64,000 nt of DNA from Pseudomonas sp. F(2018) (lineage in GTDB: Bacteria > Pseudomonadota > Gammaproteobacteria > Pseudomonadales > Pseudomonadaceae). The DNA lies in contig NZ_SCOM01000004.1 in the NCBI RefSeq assembly GCF_005508865.1, positions 62,001 through 126,000 of the forward strand, in the 5' to 3' direction. The translations under genes were made by a program, and so were the position numbers. This document shows positions 42,507 through 53,465 of this stretch, piece after piece. Numbering within the stretch: position 1 is the first letter of the stretch; every line of letters begins with the position of its first letter. Below the pieces are notes generated by a model. The model was not told the DNA's origin, searched no databases, and saw only the letters and a list, made by a program, of their open reading frames with translations.

Positions 42507-42692
42507 GGTCATCCCTGTTGTCTCGAGGGTCGTTTCGGGCAATGGCGTAGCCTGCCAAAGTGCGGAACGGCGATCGGGGGAGTGCGAAAAAGGGAGGGCA
42601 TGATACCCGCTCTCGGTGACCGGATAAAGGCTGTTTTGAACAAATTATGAGCAGCCATCGGGTTATCGCCGTTGGCTAGGTGGAGTGGCGCA

Positions 42693-42712
42693 AACGCCGG
42701 AAATCCGGCGTT
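42693..42712 (-). terminator. Hairpin after the DUF3426 gene
   Basis: Perfect 8-bp arms AACGCCGG/CCGGCGTT with a 4-base loop lie just after the DUF3426 stop. The following T-run is short on both strands, so termination strength is uncertain. Confidence 0.55.
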
Positions 42713-42718
42713 TTCGGC

Positions 42719-44155
42719 CTATTCCGGGGAGTGGAAGCTGAGGCTGTAGTTGACCGCCTTGGCGCCCGGGTCCTTGATCTCCAGGGAGATGTGGATCGGC
42801 GTCTGCGGTGGCATCTCGTCCTGGCCGGCCAGCTCGCCGCTGAGGTACTCGCTGGGGCGGAAGCGGCTGCTGGCGATCAGCTGGCCGTTGAGGTCGGCGA
42901 AGCGCAGTTCCAGCAGCGGGAAGGGCTGGGCGAAGGGCGCGCGGTTGTAGAGGATGGCGTCGACCATCAGCGCATCCATGTACTGCGGGTGGCTGCGCAC
43001 CACCAGGTTGGTGCTGCGGACCTGGGAGATATCGACCTTGGACGGCAGGGAGCAGCCGATTTCCGGACAGATGGTCTCGAACCAGGGGCGGTACTGGTCC
43101 TGGCGGGCCAGTTCCTCGAAGTGGTAGATCACGTACTGGGTGCCCAGGGCGCCGGCGGCGATCAGGTTCAGCAGGCCCCAGCCGATCCAGCGGCCCCAGG
43201 GCTTCTTCGGTTGCTGCCAATCCAGCTGCAGCGGATCGTCGTTCAGGTCCAGCAGGCCGTTGTCGCGCAGTGCCGGCTCGCTACGTGCGGGCTTGGCGGC
43301 CGGCTCGGTGGCGATGCAGTAGTCACCGTCGCCGATTTCCTCGGCGTCCTCATCGGCGCTGAGATCGCCCAGGGGCGGCTCGTCGCGGTCGCTCTGCGGT
43401 TCCTCGAGCGGCTTCGCCTTGTGCGGCGCTTCGACCCTGGCGGCTGGTGCGGGGGGCGGAGTTGGGATCGGCTCCGGGCGCGGCTCTGGCTTGGGCTCCG
43501 GCTGGTATTGCGGTTCGGGCAGCGGCTCCACGCGTGGGCGCGCCATCTGCATGGCTTCCGGCTTGCGCGGCGGCTCGTCCTTGATCAGCGATTCGGCCCA
43601 GCTCTCGTCGTGGCGGTTGTCTTCTTCCTCGCCGTGCAGCAGGTGCTCGTTGTTCTGCGTGGCGTTGCCCATCGCCAGGAACTCGCGGGACAGCTGCATC
43701 TCCTGCTCTTCCAGCTTGGCCAGTTCCTCGTCCAGGTCGAGGCTGTCCAGGTCCAGATCGTCGTGGATCCACAGGGTGTCGACGGATTTCTTTTCCGCCG
43801 TCGGCGCCGGGCTCGGCTTGGCCGGCGCTGGTGCGGGTGCTGGCGGTATGGCGGCAGGCTGGCTGGGCGTGATTGGTGCGGCAACCGGCGCCGGGCGCGG
43901 CGGCTGCGCGGCACTGGGTTGTTCGACGGGGACGGCCGGCCTGGCGGGTGCCGACGCTGGTGTCGTCGCCACAGCGGGAGCCGGGGTAGCCGGCTTGCTG
44001 GCCCGATTCTGGTCGACCAGCAGTTGCTGGGCGGCATTGAACACGCGCATGCAGGCCCCGCAGCGCACGGCGCCATGGGCTGCGCCCAGCTGCGCACGAC
44101 TGATGCGGAAGCTGGTACGGCAGTGGGGGCATTGAGTGACGAAACTGTCGGTCAT
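42719..44155 (-). CDS. Zinc-ribbon and DUF3426 domain membrane protein
   Basis: The 478-residue protein starts with an MJ0042-type zinc ribbon (CPHC at residues 9-12 and CGAC at about 32-35). A long Pro/Ala/Glu-rich low-complexity linker spans about residues 50-300, with PEPKPEPRPEPIPTPPPAP and an acidic patch. Then come one membrane helix (about 329-347) and a C-terminal DUF3426 domain ending SFHSPE. The topology predicts a cytoplasmic zinc ribbon and periplasmic DUF3426. Function is unknown. It lies between prmA and dusB, as PA4851 does in PAO1 from memory. Confidence 0.85.
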   Translation of the reverse strand: MTDSFVTQCPHCRTSFRISRAQLGAAHGAVRCGACMRVFNAAQQLLVDQNRASKPATPAPAVATTPASAPARPAVPVEQPSAAQPPRPAPVAAPITPSQPAAIPPAPAPAPAKPSPAPTAEKKSVDTLWIHDDLDLDSLDLDEELAKLEEQEMQLSREFLAMGNATQNNEHLLHGEEEDNRHDESWAESLIKDEPPRKPEAMQMARPRVEPLPEPQYQPEPKPEPRPEPIPTPPPAPAARVEAPHKAKPLEEPQSDRDEPPLGDLSADEDAEEIGDGDYCIATEPAAKPARSEPALRDNGLLDLNDDPLQLDWQQPKKPWGRWIGWGLLNLIAAGALGTQYVIYHFEELARQDQYRPWFETICPEIGCSLPSKVDISQVRSTNLVVRSHPQYMDALMVDAILYNRAPFAQPFPLLELRFADLNGQLIASSRFRPSEYLSGELAGQDEMPPQTPIHISLEIKDPGAKAVNYSLSFHSPE

Positions 44156-44219
44156 GCGGCGGTCCGTGCGAAACAGGGCGCTAGTTTACCCAAGCAGGGG
44201 CCTGGGAATACAAGCGCTG

Positions 44220-45098
44220 CTAGCGCTTCACCCCGCTGATGCGTACCCAGCCGTCCTTGATCGCGGTTGGGTCGAGCTCGAATGCACCTTCATAGGCGGC
44301 GCGCACCTCCTCGGCCTGCTCGGCGAGGATGCCGGACAGCGCCAGGCGGCCGCCGGCCTGGACCAGGCTGGTGATCTGCGGCGCCAGCGAGACCAGCGGG
44401 CCGGCCAGGATGTTGGCGACCACCACCTCGGCCGGCTGTTGCGGCATGTCGGCGGGCAGGTAGACCGGGAAACGCGCCGGGTCGATGCCGTTGCGTCCGG
44501 CGTTGTCGCGCGAGGCCTCCAGGGCCTGCGGGTCGATATCGGTGCCGATGGCCTGTGGCGCGCCGAGCAGCAGGGCGGCGATGGCCAGGATGCCCGAGCC
44601 GCAGCCGAAGTCGATCACGTTGCAGCCGGCCAGCTCCTGGCCGTCCAGCCATTCCAGGCACAGCGCGGTGGTCGGGTGGGTGCCTGTGCCGAAGGCCAGG
44701 CCCGGATCGAGCAGCAGGTTGACCGCCTCCGGCTCCGGCGCGGCATGCCAGCTCGGCACGATCCACAGGCGACGGCCGAAACGCATGGGCTGGAAGTTGT
44801 CCATCCAGCTGCGCTCCCAGTCCTGGTCGGCGATGTGCTCGATCTCGTGGGCCGGCAGCTCGCCACCGGTGAGCAGCTGCAGGTGCGCGACCAGGTTGGC
44901 CGGGTCGGTGTCGGCCTCGAACAGGGCCAGCAGGTGGGTGTTGGACCACAGCGGGGTGGTGCCCAGGTCCGGTTCGAAGATCGGCTGGTCCTCGGCGTCC
45001 ATGAAGGTTACCGACACGGCGCCGACGCCGAGCAGGGCGTCCTCGTAGGTCTCCGCCTGTTCCGGGGTGATGGCGAGACGGACTTGTAACCAGGGCAT
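44220..45098 (-). CDS. prmA: Ribosomal protein L11 methyltransferase
   Basis: PrmA trimethylates lysines of ribosomal protein L11 using S-adenosylmethionine. The 292-residue product has the N-terminal L11-recognition domain ([16 protein letters not shown]) and a class I methyltransferase domain with motif [16 protein letters not shown] and substrate motif [16 protein letters not shown]. The ATG at 45098 gives the standard family length; the longer upstream frame is not coding. It follows accC on the same strand. Confidence 0.96.
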   Translation of the reverse strand: MPWLQVRLAITPEQAETYEDALLGVGAVSVTFMDAEDQPIFEPDLGTTPLWSNTHLLALFEADTDPANLVAHLQLLTGGELPAHEIEHIADQDWERSWMDNFQPMRFGRRLWIVPSWHAAPEPEAVNLLLDPGLAFGTGTHPTTALCLEWLDGQELAGCNVIDFGCGSGILAIAALLLGAPQAIGTDIDPQALEASRDNAGRNGIDPARFPVYLPADMPQQPAEVVVANILAGPLVSLAPQITSLVQAGGRLALSGILAEQAEEVRAAYEGAFELDPTAIKDGWVRISGVKR

Positions 45099-45182
45099 GG
45101 CGAACCTCGTGTGCGGTGTTGCGTGGGCGCGCAGCTTACTTGAGGGGCACGGCCGCCGCCACCGCGGGCGCCGATCGGAAAG

Positions 45183-45212
45183 CACACGGGCCGCCCGCAG
45201 GCAGCCCGTGTG
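45183..45212 (-). terminator. Hairpin between accC and prmA
   Basis: CACACGGGC and GCCCGTGTG form perfect 9-bp arms around 12 bases, 18 bases after the accC stop. On the minus strand only CTTTCC follows, so it may be a weak terminator or an mRNA-end-protecting hairpin. Confidence 0.55.
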
Positions 45213-45229
45213 GTGGTGCGAGGAAGGAC

Positions 45230-46582
45230 TCAGTGCTTGTCCATGCCCAGCTTCTTCTCCAGGTAGTGGATGTTCACGCCTCCCTTGGCGAAACCCTTGT
45301 CGCGGGTCAGGTCGCGGTGCAGCGGGATGTTGGTCTTGATGCCGTCCACCACCAGCTCGTCCAGGGCGTTGCGCATGCGTGCCATGGCTTCGCTGCGGTC
45401 CTTGCCGTAGGCGATCAGCTTGCCGATCAGCGAGTCGTAGTTCGGCGGTACCGAATAGCCGCTGTACAGGTGCGAGTCGACACGGATGCCGTTGCCGCCC
45501 GGGGCGTGGTAGTGCTTGACCTTGCCGGGGCAGGGCATGAAGTTGTCCGGGTCCTCGGCGTTGATCCGGCACTCCAGGGCGTGACCGCGGATGACCACGT
45601 CGCTCTGCTTGATCGACAGCTTGTTGCCGGCGGCGATGCTGAGCATCTCCTTGACGATGTCGATGCCGGTGACCATCTCGGTGACCGGATGCTCGACCTG
45701 CACGCGGGTGTTCATCTCGATGAAGTAGAAGCGGCCGTCTTCGTAGAGGAACTCGAAGGTGCCGGCGCCGCGATAGCCGATCTCGACACAGGCGTCGACG
45801 CAGCGTTGCAGCACTTCGGCGCGGGCCTTCTCGTCGATGCCGGGGGCTGGCGCTTCTTCCAGGACCTTCTGGTGACGGCGCTGCAGCGAGCAGTCGCGGT
45901 CGCCCAGGTGGATGGCGTTGCCCTGGCCGTCGGACAGCACCTGGACTTCCACGTGGCGCGGGTTGCCGAGGAACTTCTCCAGATAGACCATCGGGTTGCC
46001 GAAGGCGGCGCCGGCCTCGGTGCGGGTCAGCTTGGCCGACTTGATCAGGTCTTCTTCCTTGTGCACCACACGCATGCCGCGACCACCGCCGCCGCCAGCG
46101 GCCTTGATGATCACCGGGTAACCGACTTCACGGGCGATCTTCAGCGCGGTCTCTTCGTCTTCCGGCAGCGGGCCTTCGGAGCCAGGCACCACGGGCACGC
46201 CGGACTTGATCATGGCGTTCTTGGCCGAGACCTTGTCACCCATCAGGCGGATCACGTCACCGGTCGGGCCGATGAAGGCGAAACCGGATTTCTCCACCTG
46301 CTCGGCGAAGTCGGCGTTTTCCGCGAGGAAACCGTAGCCGGGGTGAATCGCGGTGGCGCCGGTCACCTCGGCGGCGGCGATGATCGCCGGGATGTTCAGG
46401 TAGGACTTGGCGCCGGGCGCCGGGCCGATGCACACGGTCTCGTCGGCCAGGCCCAGGTGCATCAGCTCGCGGTCGGCGGTGGAGTAGACGGCCACCGTCT
46501 TGATGCCCAGCTCCTTGCAGGCGCGCAGGATGCGCAGGGCGATTTCGCCACGGTTGGCGATCAGGACTTTTTCCAGCTGCAT
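45230..46582 (-). CDS. accC: Acetyl-CoA carboxylase, biotin carboxylase subunit
   Basis: AccC carboxylates the biotin on AccB with ATP and bicarbonate, the first half of malonyl-CoA synthesis. The 450-residue product has [15 protein letters not shown], the glycine-rich ATP-grasp loop [27 protein letters not shown] and RINAEDP. GGGGAG precedes the ATG at 46582. It follows accB with a 17-base gap. Confidence 0.97.
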   Translation of the reverse strand: MQLEKVLIANRGEIALRILRACKELGIKTVAVYSTADRELMHLGLADETVCIGPAPGAKSYLNIPAIIAAAEVTGATAIHPGYGFLAENADFAEQVEKSGFAFIGPTGDVIRLMGDKVSAKNAMIKSGVPVVPGSEGPLPEDEETALKIAREVGYPVIIKAAGGGGGRGMRVVHKEEDLIKSAKLTRTEAGAAFGNPMVYLEKFLGNPRHVEVQVLSDGQGNAIHLGDRDCSLQRRHQKVLEEAPAPGIDEKARAEVLQRCVDACVEIGYRGAGTFEFLYEDGRFYFIEMNTRVQVEHPVTEMVTGIDIVKEMLSIAAGNKLSIKQSDVVIRGHALECRINAEDPDNFMPCPGKVKHYHAPGGNGIRVDSHLYSGYSVPPNYDSLIGKLIAYGKDRSEAMARMRNALDELVVDGIKTNIPLHRDLTRDKGFAKGGVNIHYLEKKLGMDKH

Positions 46583-46599
46583 CGCAGGCTCCCCGCGCA

Positions 46600-47061
46600 T
46601 CAAACGATGGTGAACAGGGGCTGGTCGTATTCCACCGGCTGGCCGTTATCCACCAGGATGGACTCGATCACGCCGCTGGCTTCGGCCTCGATGTGGTTCA
46701 TCATCTTCATCGCTTCGACGATGCACAGGATGTCGCCCTTCTTCACGCTCTGGCCCACTTCGGCGAAGTTGCCGGAAGTCGGCGAGGCGGCGCGGTAGAA
46801 GGTGCCGACCATCGGCGAACGCACCACGTGGCCGTTCAGTTTGGCAGCGGCCGGGGCGCCGGCTTCCACCGGGGCGGCAGCGGCAGCCACCGGAGCGGCG
46901 ACCGGGGCCGGGGCGGCGGCGTATACCGGTTGCGGGGCGTAGGCCGGCTGCTTGCTGTGACGGCTGATGCGCACGGACTCTTCGCCTTCGCGGATTTCCA
47001 GCTCGTCGATACCGGACTCTTCCAGCAGCTCGATCAGTTTTTTGACTTTACGGATATCCAT
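46600..47061 (-). CDS. accB: Acetyl-CoA carboxylase, biotin carboxyl carrier protein
   Basis: AccB carries the biotin that shuttles CO2 between AccC and AccAD. The 153-residue product has an N-terminal assembly region ([18 protein letters not shown]), an Ala/Pro-rich linker at about residues 39-74, and the biotinyl domain with VEAMKMM, where K119 is biotinylated. It follows aroQ on the same strand, as is typical for Pseudomonas. Confidence 0.97.
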   Translation of the reverse strand: MDIRKVKKLIELLEESGIDELEIREGEESVRISRHSKQPAYAPQPVYAAAPAPVAAPVAAAAAPVEAGAPAAAKLNGHVVRSPMVGTFYRAASPTSGNFAEVGQSVKKGDILCIVEAMKMMNHIEAEASGVIESILVDNGQPVEYDQPLFTIV

Positions 47062-47086
47062 AGTTTTGCAACTCCCAAGGGTGAGG

Positions 47087-47530
47087 TCAGGGGCGTTCTA
47101 ATTGTTCCAGGGCGGCCTCCAGGGCCAGTCGGTAACCGCTGGCGCCAAGGCCGCAGATCACTCCCACCGCTACGTCGGAAAAGTAGGAGTGATGGCGGAA
47201 GGGTTCGCGCTTGTGCACGTTGGACAGGTGCACTTCGATGAATGGGATGCTCACCGCCAGCAGCGCGTCACGTAATGCGACGCTGGTATGCGTGAAAGCC
47301 GCCGGATTGATGAGGATGAAGTCGACTCCTTCACCTTTCGCCGCATGTACGCGGTCGATCAGCTCGTACTCGGCGTTGCTCTGCAGGTACATCAGATGAT
47401 GGCCGGCGGCGCGGGCGCGCTGCTCCAGGTCCTGGTTGATCTGCGCCAGGGTGGTGGAGCCGTATTTGTCCGGCTCGCGGGTGCCCAGCAGATTGAGATT
47501 GGGGCCGTGCAGCACCAGGAGAGTGGCCAT
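47087..47530 (-). CDS. aroQ: 3-dehydroquinate dehydratase, type II
   Basis: AroQ catalyses the third step of the shikimate pathway as a dodecamer. The 147-residue product has [16 protein letters not shown], containing the catalytic tyrosine, [16 protein letters not shown], and [25 protein letters not shown] precedes the ATG. It begins the aroQ-accB-accC run; its promoter should lie between 47531 and 47640. Confidence 0.97.
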   Translation of the reverse strand: MATLLVLHGPNLNLLGTREPDKYGSTTLAQINQDLEQRARAAGHHLMYLQSNAEYELIDRVHAAKGEGVDFILINPAAFTHTSVALRDALLAVSIPFIEVHLSNVHKREPFRHHSYFSDVAVGVICGLGASGYRLALEAALEQLERP

Positions 47531-47652
47531 GGGCGCTTCCTTGTTGTTCTGACCGTGGATTGGCCGGGACTATGCCGAAAGCGCTGCGGGCTGTCCAGTT
47601 GCCGGGAGTAGTCGGCAAGATGGACGAAATTTACGGCAGAAATATGACGTCG

Positions 47653-49452
47653 TCAGTTCTGGCGGGAGGCGGCGCGGGTCAGGCGTTCGGCGAAGTCGGC
47701 GGCGCTGATTTCACCTACGACACGCAGATCCGACCATTCGTCACCGTTTTCACCGAAGAACAGGATCGCCGGCGGGCCGAACAGCTGGTAGCGGTCGAGC
47801 AGGGCGCGCTGGTCCTCACGGCTCTCGGTGATGTCGAAGCGGATCAGTTGATAGCCGCCCAGTTGCGCGGTCACCGCCGGCGCCGTCAGCACCTCACGCT
47901 CGATCACCTTGCAGCTGATGCACCAGTCGGCGTACCAGTCCAGCAGCAGTGGCTGGCTGGCGCTTTTCGCCGCGGCCAGGGCGGCGTCCAGTTCGGCCGG
48001 GGTGGTGATGGTCTGCCATTCGCTGTGGGCAACGCTGGTTGGCGCGCTGGCGACGGCGGCCTCGGCGCGGCCCAGTGGGCGCAGCGGATCGCTCGCGCCC
48101 TGCAGTGCGCCGATCCAGGCGACTACCGCATAGACCAGCAGCGGCAGGCCGAGCAGCTGGGCCAGTTTCTGATGATGGGTCTTGGGCGTCAGCTCCAGTA
48201 CGCCCAGCCACAGGGCGACGCCGGCGGCCAGCAGGCCCCACAGTGCCAGGGCGATCGGGCCAGGCACCACGCGCTCCAGCAGCCACACGGCGACCGCCAT
48301 CAGCAGGGCGCCGAAGGCATTGCGCACGCTGACCATCCAGGGGCCGGATTTCGGCAGCAGGGCGCCGCCGCCGACGGCGAACAGCACCAGCGGCGCGCCC
48401 ATGCCCAGGCCCAGGGCGAGCAGCTTGAGGCCGCCGCCGAGGGCGTCGCCACTGGCGCTGATATACAGCAGGGCGCCGGCCAGAGGTGCCGATACGCAGG
48501 GCGACACCAGCAGGCTGGAGAGCACGCCGAGGGCCGCTGCGCTCAGCACGGTGCCGCCGTTCAGACGCTGGCTCAGGCGCTGCAGCGGGCCGTCGAGGGC
48601 AGCCGGCAGGCGCAGTTCGAGGAAGCCCAGGCTGGCGGCGCCGAACAGGGCGAAGAACACGGCGAAGGGCGCCAGCACCCAGGGCGACTGCAGGCGTGCC
48701 TGCAGATTGAGCTCGGCGCCGAACAGGCCCATCAGCGCGCCAAGGATGGCGAAGCTGATCGCCATCGGCAGCACATACGCCAGCGACAGCACCAGGCTCC
48801 GCGCGCCGCCCGGCTGACCGCGCAGGACCACGCCGGTGAGGATCGGCAGCATCGGCAGCACGCAGGGGGTGAAGGTCAGGGCCAGGCCGCCGAGGAAGAA
48901 CAGCGCCAGCTCCTTCCAGGTCCAGCCGCTTTGCGCGGGTGTGGCGCTCGGCGCAGCGGCGGGCTGGGCGGTCGGTGCGGCGCCCTTGCCATCCACCTCG
49001 ATGCGTTCGTTCTCCGGCGGGTAGCACAGGCCCTTGTCGGCGCAGCCCTGGTAGCTGACGTGCACGGTGAAAGGCAGGTCGATGGGGTTGTCGATCGGCA
49101 GGGTTACGTCGGTGATGCCGTAGTACACCTCGACATCGCCGAAGTATTCGTCGTGTTTGGGTTCGCCGGCCGGCAGCACGGTCTCGCCCTTGGCCAGGTC
49201 GCTGGGCTCGATGCGGAACTGGAAGCGGTGGCGGTAGAGGTAGTAGCCCTCGGCGTTGACGAAGCGCAGCTTCACCGACTTGGCGTCGCTGCTCACCAGG
49301 CTCAGGCGGAACGCATCGCGTACCGGCAGGAAGTCGCCGCTGTTGTTCAGCGGCGCATCGTCGATGATGCCGCGCGGGGCGGGATCGTCGAACAGGCCGG
49401 CCAGGGCGGGCAGAGTGAACAGCAGCAGGAACAGGGGCAGCAGACGGCGCAT
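47653..49452 (-). CDS. dsbD: Thiol:disulfide interchange protein DsbD
   Basis: DsbD moves reducing power from cytoplasmic thioredoxin to the periplasm, keeping DsbC and cytochrome-maturation proteins reduced. The 599-residue product has a signal peptide, an N-terminal immunoglobulin-like domain with the redox pair in YQGCADKGLCYPP, eight membrane helices with the cysteines TPCVLPM and SPCVSAP, and a C-terminal thioredoxin domain with WYADWCISCKV. All three redox pairs are intact. The ATG at 49452 starts the signal peptide. Confidence 0.95.
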   Translation of the reverse strand: MRRLLPLFLLLFTLPALAGLFDDPAPRGIIDDAPLNNSGDFLPVRDAFRLSLVSSDAKSVKLRFVNAEGYYLYRHRFQFRIEPSDLAKGETVLPAGEPKHDEYFGDVEVYYGITDVTLPIDNPIDLPFTVHVSYQGCADKGLCYPPENERIEVDGKGAAPTAQPAAAPSATPAQSGWTWKELALFFLGGLALTFTPCVLPMLPILTGVVLRGQPGGARSLVLSLAYVLPMAISFAILGALMGLFGAELNLQARLQSPWVLAPFAVFFALFGAASLGFLELRLPAALDGPLQRLSQRLNGGTVLSAAALGVLSSLLVSPCVSAPLAGALLYISASGDALGGGLKLLALGLGMGAPLVLFAVGGGALLPKSGPWMVSVRNAFGALLMAVAVWLLERVVPGPIALALWGLLAAGVALWLGVLELTPKTHHQKLAQLLGLPLLVYAVVAWIGALQGASDPLRPLGRAEAAVASAPTSVAHSEWQTITTPAELDAALAAAKSASQPLLLDWYADWCISCKVIEREVLTAPAVTAQLGGYQLIRFDITESREDQRALLDRYQLFGPPAILFFGENGDEWSDLRVVGEISAADFAERLTRAASRQN

Positions 49453-49559
49453 GGCGGGCTCGCACGAGAGACGTGGCGGCATCATACCCAAGTCGGCCGA
49501 GCGACCCTAGGCGACGCAACGGCGCAGTGCGTGAGCGGATATTGCTGGTGGATGGTCGG

Positions 49560-51521
49560 CTACAGGCGGAAGGCCTGTACCGCCGTGTGCAGGCGCCCGC
49601 CCAGCTGCAGCAGCTGCTCGCCCTGGGCACGGCCCTCGCCGATGCGGGTCAGGTTGTCGCCACCCAGGTGGTGGATGCGTTCGCTACGGTCGCGGATCTC
49701 GCTGGCGGCGCCGCCCTGCTGGGCGGTGGCCTCGGCGATGCGCTCGGCCATGCTGGCGATGGTGCGAATGGCCACCACCACCTCGTCCAGCGCGCCGTCG
49801 GCCTGCTCGGCCTGGCCGGCGGTGGCTTCGGCATGTTCGACCTGGGCGCGCATGGCGCTGACCGATTGCTGCGCGGCCTGCTGCAGGCGCGCGATCAGTT
49901 GCTGAATCTCCTCGGTGGCACCGCTGGTGCGCTGGGCCAGCGAGCGCACTTCCTCGGCCACCACGGCGAAGCCGCGGCCCATCTCGCCGGCGCGCGCCGC
50001 CTCGATGGCGGCATTCAGGGCCAGCAGGTTGGTCTGTTCGGCGACGCCGCGGATCACCGTGAGCACCGAGCCGATGGTGGCCGTCTCGGCCGCCAGCTGT
50101 TCGATGGACTGGGCATTGCCCTGCACCTCGCCGACCAGCCCGTGCAGGCCGTTGAGACTCTGTTCGATCACCCGCTGGCCCTGCTCCACGGCGCGGCTGG
50201 CGGAGCGGCTGGCTTCGGCAGCCTGGCTGGCGTCGCCGGCGACGCGGGCAATGGTGCCTTCCAGTTCGCCGAGGGCATCGCGGATCTGCGCGGTGTCGGC
50301 CAGCTGGCGCTCGGCACCGCCATGCAGGCCCTGACTCAGCTCGGCCAGGGTGCGGCTGCTGCCGGCCACCTCGCCGGCGTGCTGGTGGATGGTGCCGACC
50401 AGTTCAACCAGGTAGCGGCGCAGGTGATTCAGCGAGTCCTCGATGTCGCGCATCTCGCGGGTCCGCGCCTGCAGCTGGATGTCCGCGGCGAAATCGCCGG
50501 CGGCCCAAGTCGACAGGGCCGGGGCCAGGCGGCTGAGCACGCTGCCCAGGCGGCGCTGGATCTGGTCCAGGCCCAGGGCGATCAGCAGGATCAGGCCGAT
50601 CACCAGGCCCTGGATCAGGCGCGCCTCGCCCTGGATGCGGCCGTGTTCGGCTTTTACCAAAGGTTCGAGGCCGGCCAGGGCCTGCTGCATCTGCTCGATC
50701 CGTGCGGCGCTGGCGCTGGCCAGCTCGCTGCGTTGCTGGATCAGCGCGCGGGTGCGCGCCAGTTCCGCCGGGTAGCGTTTGAGCAGGCTGGCGAAGTCGC
50801 GTTTGAGGGCGATGCCCTTGTCTTCCGCCTGCTGCTGGTCGGCGTCGCCGGCCAGGCCGAGCAGGTCGGCGAAGCTGCTGGTGGTATCGGCGCTGTCGGC
50901 CACGCCAAGCAGCGGCAGGGCGCCCAGCGCGCTGGCCTGCTGGGTGAGGGCGCCCAGTTCGCGCTCCACATCGCCGGCCAGTTCGCTGCGGCCACTGCTC
51001 ACCAGCTTGCCGCGGGCATGGCCCAGGCGCGCCAGATGCTGCGCCGCCGCGAACAGCGGCTGGGCATAGCTGGCAGCCTGTGGATTGCCGCTGTCGACGG
51101 CGTAGCGCGCCAGCTGGTCGAGGGCTCCGCCCATCTCCCGCTCGGCCTGCAGCAGCAGGCCCTGCGGATCACCTGCCAGCTTGCCGGCGGCGAGCAGGTC
51201 GCTGGAGGCGAAACGGTTCAACTCTTCCAGGCTGGGGCGCAGGGTGTCGGCCAGTTCGCTCGGCAGCCCACTCAACTGCGCCTCCAGTTCGGCGATGGCC
51301 TGGGTCGCCCGGCTGTGGCGCACGGCATCGCCGCTGGCCAGGTAGGCCTGCACGTTGGCGGCGATCTGCTGCTGGAACTGCTGGGACAGGTTGAGGTAGC
51401 GCTGCATCAGCAGGTAGGGCTGCTCCAGCGCCCGCTCCGACCACCAGAGCGTGCCGCCCAGGGCCAGACAAGCGGTGATCAGGAGGGTGGTGGAGAGGTT
51501 GGTGAGCTGCTTGAGACGCAT
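49560..51521 (-). CDS. ctpL: Methyl-accepting chemotaxis protein, CtpL-like
   Basis: The 653-residue chemoreceptor has an N-terminal membrane helix, a large helical periplasmic ligand domain (about residues 30-290), a second membrane helix (about 298-316), a HAMP region and a signalling domain with the hairpin tip [38 protein letters not shown]. Position next to gcbA and dsbD matches PA4844 (CtpL), reported to mediate taxis to low phosphate and chloroanilines. The ligand is inferred from synteny only. No clear ribosome-binding site precedes the ATG. Confidence 0.85.
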   Translation of the reverse strand: MRLKQLTNLSTTLLITACLALGGTLWWSERALEQPYLLMQRYLNLSQQFQQQIAANVQAYLASGDAVRHSRATQAIAELEAQLSGLPSELADTLRPSLEELNRFASSDLLAAGKLAGDPQGLLLQAEREMGGALDQLARYAVDSGNPQAASYAQPLFAAAQHLARLGHARGKLVSSGRSELAGDVERELGALTQQASALGALPLLGVADSADTTSSFADLLGLAGDADQQQAEDKGIALKRDFASLLKRYPAELARTRALIQQRSELASASAARIEQMQQALAGLEPLVKAEHGRIQGEARLIQGLVIGLILLIALGLDQIQRRLGSVLSRLAPALSTWAAGDFAADIQLQARTREMRDIEDSLNHLRRYLVELVGTIHQHAGEVAGSSRTLAELSQGLHGGAERQLADTAQIRDALGELEGTIARVAGDASQAAEASRSASRAVEQGQRVIEQSLNGLHGLVGEVQGNAQSIEQLAAETATIGSVLTVIRGVAEQTNLLALNAAIEAARAGEMGRGFAVVAEEVRSLAQRTSGATEEIQQLIARLQQAAQQSVSAMRAQVEHAEATAGQAEQADGALDEVVVAIRTIASMAERIAEATAQQGGAASEIRDRSERIHHLGGDNLTRIGEGRAQGEQLLQLGGRLHTAVQAFRL

Positions 51522-51602
51522 GTTCGGACACCGGAAAACTACTGAGGCGGTGTCCGCAGGTTATTGCGGTTTGGTTGCGGTTTTATGACGCTGTGACGTG
51601 GT

Positions 51603-53228
51603 TCACGTCGACTCGCCCAGGTAGATCTCGACCCGGTTGCGGCCGCCGCGTTTGGCCACGTAGAGCGCCTCGTCGGCCTGCTTGGACAGGCTGTTGCTGT
51701 CCATGCCCTCGCTCATCTCGGCGATGCCGCAGCTGAAGGTGCAGCTGAGGTCGTGGGGTTGGGCCGGGTAGTGGATCTCGGCGAAGCGCCTGCGGATCTC
51801 GTCGAGTACCTTGGCCGCGGTGACGGCATCGGTATCGGTCAGCACCACGGCGAATTCCTCGCCGCCGTACCGGCCGATATGGTCGGTCTTGCGCAGGCGT
51901 TGCTTGAGGAACAGCGCCAGGCTCTTGATCACCCGGTCGCCCATGGGGTGGCCGAAGGTGTCGTTGACCTTCTTGAAGTGGTCAATGTCGAGCATGGCGA
52001 AGGTCAGCGGCTGGCCGTCGCGACGGGCGCGGAAGCGCGCATCTTCCAGCAACTGCAGGGTGTGGGTGTGGTTGTACAGCCCGGTAAGGCTGTCGCGCAC
52101 CATGCGCGCCTTGAGGTTGCGCGCCCGCGCCGCGCGGTTGCGCACGGTGGCGATCAGGTGGCGCGGCTTGATCGGCTTGGTCAGGAAGTCGTCGCCGCCC
52201 TCGCTCATGGCGTCGAGCTGCTTATCCAGGTCGTCCTCGGCGGACAGATAGATGATCGGCACGCTGACGTAGCGGTCGTTGTGGCGAATCACCTTGGCCA
52301 GCTCGGTGCCGCTGCAGTCGGGCATGTACATGTCGAGGATGATCAGGTCCGGCTGGAACTCGGCCAGCTCGGCCATGGCCTGGATCGGCTCGGTCAGGGT
52401 GCGGGTGACGATGCCGGCGCTGTTCAGCACACGCTCGGTATGGGTGGCCTGGGCCCGCGAATCGTCGACGATCAGCACCTTGTACGGGTCGTAGTGGACC
52501 ACGTTAGTGAGGATCTCGATGCGCTCGATCAGGCTCGAGGCGTCCAGGCTGCCGGTGAAGAACTCCTGGCCGCCGGCGCGTACCGCCGCCAGGCGGGTCG
52601 GGGTGTCGACGTCCTCGTGGCTGAAGAACAGCAGCGGCAGTTTGTGCTCCAGGCCCTCCTGCGCCTCGCCAGCCAGAACCATGCCCTGGCCGGGGCCGGC
52701 GAAGTCCACTTCCATCAGGATGGCGGCCGGGTGACGCTCGGCCATGGCCGCGCGGAAGGCCTCCGCGCTGGCCAGTGGTTGGGCGTAAAGACCGAAGAAT
52801 TCCAGTTGCTGGGCCAGGCGCTCGGCACGGTCCTGGTCCTGCAGGGCCAGGTACACCGGCTTGCGCAGCGGGGGCAGGAAGGTCTGCTCGTACTGGTCGC
52901 CATGGCGCAGGCCGGTGCGCGACAGGCGCTGCATCAGCTGGTTGAGTTCGGTGATCAGCTGGCTGGTCAGGCGGCCGCGGTTGGCTTCGACCGCTTCCAG
53001 GCATTGGACGATGGCGCGGGCCAGTTGGACATGCACGTCCTGCTCGAAGCGCTCGGCATAGCGCAGCAGGCCGAGATTGGTCTCGGCCAGTTCGGACATC
53101 ACGGCGGCGCCCCATTCTTCCTGCTGCAAGCGCTGCCACACCTCGAGTACCTGGCGCGCCTGGTGGATCACGCGTTTGGCGAAGTGCAGCTTGAGCCGAT
53201 CGCGGCTGGGGTCTTCTTGCTCGTTCAT
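51603..53228 (-). CDS. gcbA: Diguanylate cyclase GcbA
   Basis: GcbA makes cyclic-di-GMP and promotes early biofilm attachment in Pseudomonas. The 541-residue cytoplasmic protein has a helical N-terminus, a degenerate receiver-like domain (about 120-245), a receiver domain (about 250-370, phosphoacceptor Asp in LIILDMYMP) and a GGDEF domain with active site GGEEF. An intact inhibitory I-site RKTD lies five residues before it. The degenerate receiver has Glu in the phosphoacceptor position (ILMEVDF). I prefer the ATG at 53228; one at 53237 is also possible. Confidence 0.92.
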   Translation of the reverse strand: MNEQEDPSRDRLKLHFAKRVIHQARQVLEVWQRLQQEEWGAAVMSELAETNLGLLRYAERFEQDVHVQLARAIVQCLEAVEANRGRLTSQLITELNQLMQRLSRTGLRHGDQYEQTFLPPLRKPVYLALQDQDRAERLAQQLEFFGLYAQPLASAEAFRAAMAERHPAAILMEVDFAGPGQGMVLAGEAQEGLEHKLPLLFFSHEDVDTPTRLAAVRAGGQEFFTGSLDASSLIERIEILTNVVHYDPYKVLIVDDSRAQATHTERVLNSAGIVTRTLTEPIQAMAELAEFQPDLIILDMYMPDCSGTELAKVIRHNDRYVSVPIIYLSAEDDLDKQLDAMSEGGDDFLTKPIKPRHLIATVRNRAARARNLKARMVRDSLTGLYNHTHTLQLLEDARFRARRDGQPLTFAMLDIDHFKKVNDTFGHPMGDRVIKSLALFLKQRLRKTDHIGRYGGEEFAVVLTDTDAVTAAKVLDEIRRRFAEIHYPAQPHDLSCTFSCGIAEMSEGMDSNSLSKQADEALYVAKRGGRNRVEIYLGEST

Positions 53229-53465
53229 GACTCGCATCTATCGTTATTCAGCCTTGTGGGCTGGATGATGGCGTGATGCTACCACTGGTGATATCCCTGG
53301 GAACAACCATCGGTCATTTGGCGTCAATTTTCCAGCATTTGGCCGAATCAGCGGCATCGAGCCCACTCTGTCACTGCTCCGACCCTGAGCTTCACTTATA
53401 GTGCAGACAACGATCGGCCGCGGATAAGGTCGGATCAAGCGAAGACGCAATCAAGGATCAAGATC

